Made by a program: the position numbers and the translations under genes. From Actinokineospora baliensis (GTDB taxonomy: Bacteria > Actinomycetota > Actinomycetes > Mycobacteriales > Pseudonocardiaceae), in the NCBI RefSeq assembly GCF_016907695.1, contig NZ_JAFBCK010000001.1, forward strand, positions 2,046,001 to 2,110,000: a DNA stretch of 64,000 nucleotides. Direction: 5' to 3'. How positions within the stretch are numbered: position 1 is the first letter of the stretch; each line of letters starts with the position of its first letter. Of this stretch, positions 1-7,293 are shown piece by piece. The notes under the pieces are model-generated. The model was not told the origin of the DNA and did no database searches. It saw nothing but the letters and a program-made list of their open reading frames with translations.

Positions 1-1
1 C

Positions 2-214
2 AACCCCGGCGCCACCTTCGCCTACACCCGCAGCTTCGCCGCCAGCGCCGAGCAGTTCGGTCCGATCATGGACCGCCACCTCGCCGACCTGGACCCCGCC
101 GAGTTCGACGGCGCGTTCGACGCCTGCTTCGACTACGACGAGCCGTCCAGCAAACCGGACATCGAGTCGATGTTCACCTTCTACGACGACGTGCTGAGGA
201 GGTTGGGCCGGTGA
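2..214 (+). CDS. 3' end of an unidentified gene of the biosynthetic operon
   Basis: The window opens inside this gene; only the last 70 codons are visible, ending in TGA at 212-214. The visible part is acidic and rich in Phe, Asp and Tyr and ends in a helical stretch (DVLRRLGR). No motif identifies a family. Its stop overlaps the GTG start of the O-methyltransferase (211), so it is the upstream member of the same translationally coupled operon. The reading is supported by the GC-rich third positions and the overlap; the function is unknown. Confidence 0.75.
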   Translation, partial: NPGATFAYTRSFAASAEQFGPIMDRHLADLDPAEFDGAFDACFDYDEPSSKPDIESMFTFYDDVLRRLGR

Positions 215-873
215 GCCCCACGACGAGCCCCGACAGCTACATCCGCTCCAGGCTGGGGTCCAGGGACGCCGTGCTCGACGGTGTCCTGCGCGACGCCCTG
301 CTCGAGCAGCGGTTGCCCGCCATCCAGGTCGACGACAACGGCGCCAGGGTGCTGCAACTGCTCACGATGCTGCACCGCCCGCGGTTGGTGGTCGAGGTGG
401 GCACCCTGTTCGGCTACTCGGCGATCCACATCGCCAGGGGGCTGCCGCCCGGCGGGAAGCTGATCACCATCGACGTCGACGCGGAGAGCACCGCGCTCGC
501 CGAGCGGTACCTGCGGGAGGCGGGCGTCGCCGACCGGGTCGAGGTGGTGACCGCCGACGCCACGACCTACCTCGCGGGCCTCGAACCGGACAGCGTCGAC
601 ATGGTGTTCATCGACGCGGACAAGAAGTCCTACCCCCAGTACCTGAAGGCGTGCTTCCCCCTCCTGCGCCCGGGCGGGCTGCTGGTGGCCGACGACGTCG
701 CGCCGGGTGGCGACTTCAGCGGCGAGTCGCAGCCGGGTGTCGACCCCGACCGGGAGGCCGCCGCCATCGACACCTACGTGCGCGCGGTGGGCCGCGGCGC
801 ACGCCTGTTCTCGGCGTTCGTGGGCACCGGCCACGGCCTCCTGGTGAGCTACAAGGACTGGGACCGTGCGTAA
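211..873 (+). CDS. SAM-dependent O-methyltransferase, caffeoyl-CoA OMT-like (family 3)
   Basis: A 220-residue class I methyltransferase, the usual length for the cation-dependent O-methyltransferase family. The SAM-binding motif VEVGTLFGYS is at residues 61-70, the acidic end of beta-2 (TIDVD) near 87-90, and the family hallmark FIDADKKSY at 133-141. The metal-binding pair that is usually D-N is D161-D162 here. Such enzymes methylate catechol-like hydroxyls, so an oxygenated aromatic or other vicinal hydroxyl substrate is plausible but inferred. The GTG start overlaps the previous stop, and the 3' end overlaps the next start at 866, so expression is coupled to the tailoring genes that follow. 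Confidence 0.88.
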   Translation: MSPTTSPDSYIRSRLGSRDAVLDGVLRDALLEQRLPAIQVDDNGARVLQLLTMLHRPRLVVEVGTLFGYSAIHIARGLPPGGKLITIDVDAESTALAERYLREAGVADRVEVVTADATTYLAGLEPDSVDMVFIDADKKSYPQYLKACFPLLRPGGLLVADDVAPGGDFSGESQPGVDPDREAAAIDTYVRAVGRGARLFSAFVGTGHGLLVSYKDWDRA

Positions 874-1369
874 AACCTTCGAGGTCGTCGACGACTTCCA
901 CCCCAACCCGACCGCTGTCCGCGCTCGCGCGCTCGCTGGCGACCCGGCGGGCGTCGACGCCGACTCGCTCTCCCGCGTCGCGGCGGTGCTCGGTGCGGCG
1001 CCGGACCGGATCGCGCTGGGACCGGACGCGGGCCGGGTGGTCCACCGGGGTGCCGACGTGCCCGCCGACGAGCGGCCGCGCACCGACCCCGCCGAGTGGG
1101 TCGCCGTCGTGTGCCTGTCCGCGACCCCGCCGCCGGGCGCGGGGATCTCGCTCTGGCGGGCCCACCCGGAATCGGGTGACTGGTTCGAGAGCGCGTTCGT
1201 GCCGCTGCGCTTCAACCGGGCGGTGCTGTTGCGGGCCGCCTCGGTGCGGCGCGGCCTCACCGCTGGGTTCGGCCTGGAACCCGCCGACGGCTGGCTGTGC
1301 CAGGAGTACGACTTCGACCTCCGCCCGGTGGCGGAGCGAGCCGAGGAGGGGAACGGCCGTGCGAAGTAG
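866..1369 (+). CDS. Degenerate DUF6445-like (2OG/Fe oxygenase-fold) protein lacking metal ligands
   Basis: A 167-residue protein that starts like its downstream neighbour (VVDDFxPxP then an Arg/Ala-rich helix, residues 7-23) and can be aligned along its length: VVHRGAD near 58-64, WVAVVCLS near 78-85, NRAVLLR near 117-123. The HxD pair of the neighbour is disrupted here (H60 and D64 are separated by three residues), and the distal His is replaced in the ASVRRG stretch. It looks like an inactive paralogue, perhaps a partner subunit or substrate-binding protein. It overlaps the methyltransferase by 8 bp and the next gene by 11 bp. The family assignment is by eye; pseudo-enzyme status is inference. 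Confidence 0.6.
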   Translation: MRKTFEVVDDFHPNPTAVRARALAGDPAGVDADSLSRVAAVLGAAPDRIALGPDAGRVVHRGADVPADERPRTDPAEWVAVVCLSATPPPGAGISLWRAHPESGDWFESAFVPLRFNRAVLLRAASVRRGLTAGFGLEPADGWLCQEYDFDLRPVAERAEEGNGRAK

Positions 1370-2003
1370 GGTCATCGTCGTCGACGACTTCTACCCCAAG
1401 CCCGAGGTCATCCGCCGCCGCGCGCTGGAGTCCGAGTACGCCGACATCACCGCGTCGCGCTACCCCGGCTACCAGACCAGGGTCAACGTCGAGAGCGACG
1501 CGATCAAGCGCACCTTCGAGGCGCTGATCGGCGCGCACGTGCAGGTCGACCGGTCCCGCTTCACCTGGGGCGGGTTCCGGTTCATCACCAGCGAGTCCGG
1601 CCGCCGGAGCCGGGTGCACGCCGACATCAACATCGACTGGGCCGGGATGGTCTACCTGACCGAGAACGCGGGCAGCGCGGGCACCGGCTTCTTCCGGCAC
1701 CGGGAAACCGGGGTCGAGCGGCCGCCGACCGACCGCGAGGCCAGGGCGCTGGGGTTCGCCGACGCCCACGAGTTCCAGCAGCGGGTCGTCGCGCGCGATG
1801 ACGCGGACTTCGCCAAGTGGGAGCTGACGACGTCGATCGCCCCGGTCTACAACCGGCTGATCCTGTTCCGGGGCTGCGAGTTCTACCACGCCCCGCTCGG
1901 CGGCAGCGGCGACGACTTCGCCACCTCGCGGCTGACCCACAGCTTCTTCTTCAACGAGCGGGCGAAGGTGGGCCAACCCGCCTACGCGCTCGCCGACCGG
2001 TAG
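1359..2003 (+). CDS. DUF6445-family protein, probable Fe(II)/2-oxoglutarate-type oxygenase
   Basis: A 214-residue protein. It has a plausible facial triad: H87-x-D89 (VHAD), distal H177 (FYHA) and R191 (SRLTHSFFF) that could bind 2-oxoglutarate, separated by beta-strand-like stretches (GMVYLT, NRLILFRG) as expected for a jelly-roll oxygenase. This resembles DUF6445 proteins, which are related to the 2OG-Fe(II) superfamily; activity is inferred. The GTG at 1359 lies inside the previous gene and is in frame with all conserved segments; no other start keeps the N-terminal VVDDFYPKP block shared with the preceding paralogue. Hydroxylation or another oxidation of the pathway intermediate is the likely role. 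Confidence 0.7.
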   Translation: MRSRVIVVDDFYPKPEVIRRRALESEYADITASRYPGYQTRVNVESDAIKRTFEALIGAHVQVDRSRFTWGGFRFITSESGRRSRVHADINIDWAGMVYLTENAGSAGTGFFRHRETGVERPPTDREARALGFADAHEFQQRVVARDDADFAKWELTTSIAPVYNRLILFRGCEFYHAPLGGSGDDFATSRLTHSFFFNERAKVGQPAYALADR

Positions 2004-2028
2004 CCCATCCACGAGAGGGGACAGCGAC

Positions 2029-2724
2029 ATGCGCTCACTGCTGGGCCTCGCGGCCATCGCGTGTACCGGCGTGCCTGCGACAGCTGACTGCGCGCTCGTC
2101 GCGGTCGACCCCGTCACGGCGCTGGTGATCGACCCACGGGAACACGTCGCCGCCGAGCTCGCGGCGCTGCGATCGGGGACGAGCGCGGCGGAGCTGTCAA
2201 CGGCCGGGCACGGCCTGCACGTGCTGCTGTTCGCCCGCGGAGACGGCGCGGTGTGGGTGGTGGACGGGTGGCGATTGCTGCGCGAAGCCGACACGGAGGT
2301 CGACCTGTCGTACGCCGATCTGCGCGGCGCACGGCTGCCCGGTGCCCGCCTCGCGGGCGCCGACCTGCGCGAAACGGATCTGCGGGGCGCCGACCTGGTG
2401 GCGGCCGACCTCTCCGGCGCCGACCTGTCGGGTGCGGACCTGTCCGGGGCCGACCTGCGTCGGGCCAGCCTGCTCGGCGCGGACCTGACCGAGGCGGACC
2501 TGCGCCGCACCGCACTGGTGCACGCCGACCTGCAACGCACGACCTGCGTGCGCACCGCGTTGCGCGGCGCCGATCTCGCCGACTCGTACTTCTGGGACGT
2601 CGACGTCTCGCACACGTTCCTCGACGGGGTCGAGCTGGACCGGGCCAGCGACCTGGAGGGCAAGCGGGTGACCACGGCGACCGCGAAGGCGGCGCCACAG
2701 CCCCGGACGACGGGAGTGTCGTGA
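2029..2724 (+). CDS. Pentapeptide-repeat protein
   Basis: A 231-residue protein. Residues about 90-190 are consecutive A(D/N)LxX-type pentapeptides (DLRGA, DLSGA repeated), predicted to fold as a right-handed quadrilateral beta-helix. A GAGAGGGGAC ribosome-binding stretch lies just before the ATG. The N-terminal 80 residues carry hydrophobic segments but no clear signal peptide. Members of this fold include DNA-gyrase-protecting resistance proteins (Qnr, MfpA, AlbG) but also many of unknown role. Inside a biosynthetic operon, self-resistance is one possibility, though nothing here proves it. The stop overlaps the next ATG (ATGA at 2722-2726). Confidence 0.85.
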   Translation: MRSLLGLAAIACTGVPATADCALVAVDPVTALVIDPREHVAAELAALRSGTSAAELSTAGHGLHVLLFARGDGAVWVVDGWRLLREADTEVDLSYADLRGARLPGARLAGADLRETDLRGADLVAADLSGADLSGADLSGADLRRASLLGADLTEADLRRTALVHADLQRTTCVRTALRGADLADSYFWDVDVSHTFLDGVELDRASDLEGKRVTTATAKAAPQPRTTGVS

Positions 2725-3968
2725 TGGCCACCGAACCGCGTTCCCACGCAGAACCGTTCCAGCGCAACGCGTTCCAGGAGACCGTCCTGGGCCTCGAGTA
2801 CACCCGGGTACCGGGGCGCGAACCGGACATCTTCTCCCGCGCCTGCGTGACCTCGTTCGCCGAGGCGGACTGGACCCGCTACGGCTACGAGTTCACCCAG
2901 GTTTTCGAAACCCCCGTGCTCCAAGAGATCGCGGTGCTCGAGGGACTGCCCTACGACGACCTCGCCCTGCTGCGCCACCGGCCGACCGCCGCCACCCGTG
3001 AACTCGGTGACGCGCTCGACCACCGCGCCGACCTGCCGCTGGTCGGGTTGGTGACCCTCGCCTCGGCGCTGGTCAGCATTGTCCGCCTCGAGTTGGCCAC
3101 CGACGTGCTCGCCCTGGCCGCCGGTCGGGTCCGCGACGACCGGGACCGGTTCGAGGTCGCCTGGTTGGACTTCATCGTCGCCAACCGCTTCGACGAGCTG
3201 GACCGGTCGGCCGCGGCGTTCGCGACCATGCGGGCCGCGATCACCGCGGGCGCGGTGCCGCCCGGTCGCGCGCTCGACGCCTGCACGCAGGCGGTCGTGT
3301 GGTACCTCAAGCGCAAGGAGGTCTCCGTCGACGACTTCCGCTGGAGCGTCAAGGTCGGCAGCGCCATCACCGACCGGCTCGGCGCGGACGGTCTCGCCGG
3401 GATCTCGTCGTGGTACCGGGGACTGGCCATGCTGCCCGCAGCCAAGGGCATGCCCGCGAAGACCCGGGAGTACATGGAACAGGCTCGATCCGCGGCCGAG
3501 GAGACGGTCCGCGTGCGGCCGAGGGCCTACGAGCTCAACACGATCAAGACCTACCACGAGTCATCGCTCAAGGAGCACATGTACGTGACCGGGGACTTCG
3601 ACGCCGCCGTCGCCGCGGGTCGCGCCCTGATCGAACTCGACCCGGCGTGGTCGGTCAGCTACGGCGAGCTCGCCGAGGCCTACGTGCGGTTCGGCCACCC
3701 CAGGGAGGCGGCGGAACTCTACGACGCGGCCGTCGCGGTCGGCCAGCCCTACATCGGTCACCACCTGCTGAAGTCCGCTTCCTGCTGGGAGAAGGTGGGG
3801 GAGCCCGGCGCGGCACTCGCCGCGTACGAGCGCCTCGCGGGGCTTGTGCCCGGCAACGTCGAGGTGCTCAGCGCCGGGCTGCGCTGCGCTCGACACACCG
3901 CGCACCCTTCCGCCGCTTCCTTCGAGCGGGCCCTGGAGCGCGCCGAACAGGCACAGGCAGTGTCGTGA
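2724..3968 (+). CDS. TPR-containing protein of unknown function
   Basis: A 414-residue protein with no signal peptide. The C-terminal half (about 270-400) contains helical pairs spaced like tetratricopeptide repeats (DFDAAVAAGRALIELDP; AYVRFGHPREAAELYDAAV; EPGAALAAYERLAGLVP). The N-terminal half is also helical and carries many Arg/Asp-rich amphipathic segments. TPR proteins usually mediate protein-protein contacts, so a scaffold role between the propeller protein and the oxygenases of the operon is plausible but unproved. The start is fixed by the ATGA overlap with the pentapeptide gene, and the stop overlaps the next GTG start (GTGA, 3965-3968). Confidence 0.7.
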   Translation: MATEPRSHAEPFQRNAFQETVLGLEYTRVPGREPDIFSRACVTSFAEADWTRYGYEFTQVFETPVLQEIAVLEGLPYDDLALLRHRPTAATRELGDALDHRADLPLVGLVTLASALVSIVRLELATDVLALAAGRVRDDRDRFEVAWLDFIVANRFDELDRSAAAFATMRAAITAGAVPPGRALDACTQAVVWYLKRKEVSVDDFRWSVKVGSAITDRLGADGLAGISSWYRGLAMLPAAKGMPAKTREYMEQARSAAEETVRVRPRAYELNTIKTYHESSLKEHMYVTGDFDAAVAAGRALIELDPAWSVSYGELAEAYVRFGHPREAAELYDAAVAVGQPYIGHHLLKSASCWEKVGEPGAALAAYERLAGLVPGNVEVLSAGLRCARHTAHPSAASFERALERAEQAQAVS

Positions 3969-5191
3969 GTGGACAGACCAGTGTCGCCACTGACGTGGCC
4001 GTGACAGGGCCAGCGTTCCGGCACGACCCGGTGCGCACGGTGCTGCCGCTGTCCCCGAGCCCCACACCGCAGGTGAGGTGGACAACCGAACCCGCGGTCT
4101 GCGGCTACGTCCAACTGGCGCACCGGGACACGCGCACCGGGGCGGACATCCCGGTGCCGGTCTGCGCGTCACCGGTCGCGGTCCCCGGGGTGGGGGTGGT
4201 CGTCGGCACCTACGACGGCCGGGTCCGCTTCTACGAGCGCTCACTGGCGAAGGTGTACTGGGAGCGCCAGGTCGGCGGTCCGGTCTACGCCCCGCTGGTC
4301 GCCGACCACGTCAGGCGCCGCGTTGTGGTGTCCACGACCTACGGCCACGTCGCCGCCCTCGACCTGCGCGGCCTGTTCGCCTGGCAGGTCGAGACGGGGT
4401 CGGCGGTCCACGCCGCGCCCGCCGTCGTACCCGCGGCCGACCTGCTGGTGGTCGCCACCTTCGGCAGCCGGTGCCTCGGGCTCGACCTCGCGACCGGCGA
4501 GGTGCGCTTCACCCGAGACCTCCCGCGACCGTGGCACGCCGCGTACGGCGGCTCGGCCGCGGCCAGGGACGCGTACGCCAGCCCTGTGTCCACTGAGGAT
4601 GGTGGGGTCGTCGTCGCTTGCGCCGAGCACGTGCTGTGCCTGGAGCCGGACGGCTCTGTGCGGTGGCAGCACGAGATCGGGCACGCGGTGAAGGCATCAC
4701 CCGCGGTGCTCGGCGGACGCGGGCTGGTCGCGGTGTGCTCGGTCAACGGGCAGTGCCTGCTGCTGGACACCGCGAGCGGTCAACCGCGCGGCGCGGTGGA
4801 CCTCGGCGGCAAGGTGGTCGCCAGTCCCGCTGTGTCAGGGGACTTCCTCGTGGTCGGCACGCAAGACGGCACCGCGCACGGCATCGACGTCACCGCGCCC
4901 CGCCTCGCCTGGCGGGCAGCCGGGTACGCGCCGCGCGAGTACACCTCGTTCACCGTGCTGCCCGACGGCGACTTCGCCGCCGTGACCGCCGGTGGCAACG
5001 CGGTCGGCTTGCGGCGCGCGGACGGCCGGTTCCTCTGGGAAACCAGCCAACTGCTCGGGTTGGCCGAGCACGACCCCGCCATGGACGTCACACCGGTGGT
5101 GTCCCCGGACGGCAGCATGTACTGCGGCTCGTACTCCGGGGTGCTCTACCACCACCGGTTCCGCCCCACCGCCGACGAGGAGCAACGGTGA
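3965..5191 (+). CDS. PQQ-type (WD-like) beta-propeller repeat protein
   Basis: A 408-residue protein made of repeated units of the pattern VVVGTYDGRV / hydrophobic strand / LDL-G-W-E, typical of PQQ-enzyme-like beta-propellers (for example YDGRVRFYE, YGHVAALDLRG, FGSRCLGLDLATG, NGQCLLLDTASG, QDGTAHGIDV). About seven or eight blades fit the length. No signal peptide or membrane segment is seen, so it should be cytoplasmic; there is no clear quinone-enzyme catalytic signature, so it may be a structural or ligand-binding propeller. It overlaps both neighbours by 4 bp. Confidence 0.75.
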   Translation: MSGQTSVATDVAVTGPAFRHDPVRTVLPLSPSPTPQVRWTTEPAVCGYVQLAHRDTRTGADIPVPVCASPVAVPGVGVVVGTYDGRVRFYERSLAKVYWERQVGGPVYAPLVADHVRRRVVVSTTYGHVAALDLRGLFAWQVETGSAVHAAPAVVPAADLLVVATFGSRCLGLDLATGEVRFTRDLPRPWHAAYGGSAAARDAYASPVSTEDGGVVVACAEHVLCLEPDGSVRWQHEIGHAVKASPAVLGGRGLVAVCSVNGQCLLLDTASGQPRGAVDLGGKVVASPAVSGDFLVVGTQDGTAHGIDVTAPRLAWRAAGYAPREYTSFTVLPDGDFAAVTAGGNAVGLRRADGRFLWETSQLLGLAEHDPAMDVTPVVSPDGSMYCGSYSGVLYHHRFRPTADEEQR

Positions 5192-5934
5192 AACGAGCCC
5201 TGGTGATCGGTGCCAGCCACAGCCTCGGCGCGCACGTGGCCTGCCGCCTGGCGGCCTCGGGCTGGTCGGTGGTCGGCACCGGCCGCAGGCCCGCCGACGA
5301 GGTGCCGCACGCGGGCGAGATCGACTACCGCCGCTTGGACCTGGCCGACCTGGACGCGGTCGACCGGTTCGTGGCCGACGCGCCCGGCTACGACCTGATC
5401 GTGCACAACGCCGTCAGCTACGGTCCGGCACACGGCGACCCGATGCCCGATCCCGCCGCGCTGGAGGCCATGTTCCGGGTGAACGCCGTGGCGCCCTACC
5501 GGCTGCTGCACGGACTGCTCACCCGCGCGACCGACCGGTTCACCTCGTGCGTGGTGATCAACTCGGACTCGATCTACCGCGCGGGCAAGCACGCGGGCTG
5601 CTACGCCGCGACCAAGGCAGCGCTGCGGGTGCTGACCACGTCGCTCGCCGACATCCACCGGTCCACCGACACCAGCGTGGCCACGCTCCTGCTCGGCCCG
5701 CTGCCCGACCCGGGCAAGCTGGCCGAGTTCGAGCGGGTCGCCCAGCGCCTCGGCGTCGACACCGCTGAGGTGACCCGCCGGTACCTGCGCAAGTCGAACC
5801 CGTCCTACGTCATCGACGACCTGATCGACTTCGACAGCTGCCACCGCAGCGTCGAGTACCTCGCCGAACTCGGCCCCGCGGCCAACGGCATGGTCTGCAG
5901 GCTCGACGGCGGCTCGGCGGGCTCCCTCATCTGA
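5188..5934 (+). CDS. Short-chain dehydrogenase/reductase (SDR)
   Basis: A 248-residue classical SDR. The Rossmann motif GASHSLGAH occupies residues 8-16, the conserved Asn-Ala stretch is HNA at 73-75, the catalytic Ser is S126, and Y139-x-x-x-K143 (YAATK) completes the triad. An NADP preference is likely from the GRR after beta-2 (residues 32-34). It would reduce a carbonyl or oxidise an alcohol, for example one made by the oxygenase two genes upstream or an aldehyde destined for the aminotransferase downstream (inference). The GTG start overlaps the propeller stop (GTGA). Confidence 0.88.
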   Translation: MKRALVIGASHSLGAHVACRLAASGWSVVGTGRRPADEVPHAGEIDYRRLDLADLDAVDRFVADAPGYDLIVHNAVSYGPAHGDPMPDPAALEAMFRVNAVAPYRLLHGLLTRATDRFTSCVVINSDSIYRAGKHAGCYAATKAALRVLTTSLADIHRSTDTSVATLLLGPLPDPGKLAEFERVAQRLGVDTAEVTRRYLRKSNPSYVIDDLIDFDSCHRSVEYLAELGPAANGMVCRLDGGSAGSLI

Positions 5935-5976
5935 CCGGCGGCCCACCCACCCTGACCCGTGACGAAGGAGGACGCG

Positions 5977-7236
5977 ATGACCGCACGACCCCAAGCGCTG
6001 TGGCCGCACATGACGCCGGTCCGCAACCAGGGCGACGACCGGTACTGCACGGTGTCGGCCAACGGCACCCGGATCACCTTCGCCGACGGCCGCACCCTGC
6101 TGTGCGCCACGAGCGGGCTGTGGAACTGCGTCCTGGGCTACGGCAACGAGGTGATCGCGGGCGCCGTCCACGACGCGCTGCTCGACGCCTCGTACCTGAG
6201 CGTGTGGCGCTACGAGAACACCTACGCTCGCCGGGCCGCCGACGCGTTGGTCACGGCCGCGGGCGCCGAGCAGTTCGGCCGGGTGCTGTTCTCCACCTCG
6301 GGCGGAGCCGCGAACGACCTGGCGATGAAGGTGGTCCGGCACTTCTTCGCGCTGCGCGGCGAGCACTCGCGCAAGGGCATCATCGGTCTGCACGGCGCCT
6401 GGCACGGCCTGACCTTCGGCGCTGCCGCGCTCACCAGCGGCGACCTGGGCCATCGGGTCTACGGCATCGATCGCAGGCTCGTCACCCACGTCAGCCCCAA
6501 CGACACCGGGGAACTGACCCGACTGCTGCAGCAGCACCCCGGGCGCATCGGCGCTGTGGTGGTGGAACCGGTCATCGGCACACCCGCTCTCGTGCTGGAG
6601 GACGCCTACATCGCCGACCTGTTGCGGTTGCGCGAGGAACACGGCTTCCTGTTGGTGGCCGACGAGGTGACCACCGGCTTCTGGCGGGTCGGCCCGTTCT
6701 TCGCCAGCCAGGCCTGGCCGGAGCCCCCCGATCTGATCATCACGGCCAAGGGGCTGACCAACGGCACGGTGGCCGCCTCCGCGGTGATCGTCTCCCACCG
6801 GGTGGCCGAGGCCTTCGTTGACGCGGAAGCGGTCCTGGGCCACGGCGAGACCCAGGCGGGCACCCCGCCCGCCGCGGCCGCCATCCTCGCCACCCTCGCC
6901 GAGATGCGGCGGTTGGACGCCGCCGCGCTCAACGCCGGTCTGAGTGCCCGCCTGGACACGGAGTTGGCTCACCTCATCGCGGACACCTCCGAGGTGGTCG
7001 CCACCTCGGGCCGCGGCTGCCTACGCGCCGCCATGGTCCGCGGACCGGGTAACAGCGAACTCGATGACGACGAGGTGGCCGCACTGGTCGCGGCCATTCG
7101 CGCGGAGGGGGCGATCGTCCACCCCGGACCGAGCTGCTTCCAGCTGCTCCCCGCCCTGGTCTACACCGATGAGGACGTCGCCGAGCTGTTCGCGAGCATC
7201 CGCGCGGGGATCAAGCGCTACTTCCACGAACACTAG
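5977..7236 (+). CDS. PLP-dependent class III aminotransferase
   Basis: A 419-residue fold-type I aminotransferase. The PLP-anchoring lysine is K258 (ITAKGLTNG), the Asp that pairs with the pyridine nitrogen is D229 (LLVADEVTTG), and the phosphate-binding S/T-GG motif is STSGGAAN near 107-114; a GAWHG at 140-144 sits where the ring-stacking aromatic occurs. The ATG at 5977 is preferred over an in-frame GTG at 5959 because AAGGAGG at 5965-5971 lies 5 bp upstream of the ATG. From memory the sequence style resembles aminotransferases of daptide-type RiPP loci, but no precursor peptide or other daptide gene is visible here, so the substrate is left open. It is the last gene of the operon. Confidence 0.88.
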   Translation: MTARPQALWPHMTPVRNQGDDRYCTVSANGTRITFADGRTLLCATSGLWNCVLGYGNEVIAGAVHDALLDASYLSVWRYENTYARRAADALVTAAGAEQFGRVLFSTSGGAANDLAMKVVRHFFALRGEHSRKGIIGLHGAWHGLTFGAAALTSGDLGHRVYGIDRRLVTHVSPNDTGELTRLLQQHPGRIGAVVVEPVIGTPALVLEDAYIADLLRLREEHGFLLVADEVTTGFWRVGPFFASQAWPEPPDLIITAKGLTNGTVAASAVIVSHRVAEAFVDAEAVLGHGETQAGTPPAAAAILATLAEMRRLDAAALNAGLSARLDTELAHLIADTSEVVATSGRGCLRAAMVRGPGNSELDDDEVAALVAAIRAEGAIVHPGPSCFQLLPALVYTDEDVAELFASIRAGIKRYFHEH

Positions 7237-7255
7237 ATCCGCTGACCCGACCGTC

Positions 7256-7293
7256 GTGGTGTCCTATTCGGACACCTCCTATTCGGACACCAC
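7256..7293. terminator. Inverted repeat between convergent aminotransferase and A-T genes
   Basis: Arms GTGGTGTCC (7256-7264) and GGACACCAC (7285-7293) can pair, and a nested GGTGTCC/GGACACC hairpin (7258-7264 with 7270-7276) is also possible. The element also contains a tandem copy of CCTATTCGGACACC, so on the minus strand the A-T gene ends VSE-stop followed by EVSE-stop. It is positioned to terminate both convergent transcripts. No run of T follows, as is usual in actinomycetes. Confidence 0.55.

Noticed and set aside
181..3557. Long minus-strand open frames (e.g. 181-1260, 1257-3557) opposite the biosynthetic operon
   Set aside because: They are antisense shadows of high-GC genes: composition is Arg/Val/Gly-rich low complexity, no ribosome-binding sites, and they cross several well-supported + genes.
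5146..6972. 608-codon minus-strand frame opposite the SDR and aminotransferase genes
   Set aside because: Antisense to two genes with clear catalytic motifs; no family-like segments.
5977..7236. Assigning the 1-7 kb operon to a daptide RiPP cluster because of the aminotransferase
   Set aside because: No precursor peptide, protease, recognition protein or other daptide enzyme is visible; the resemblance is from memory only.
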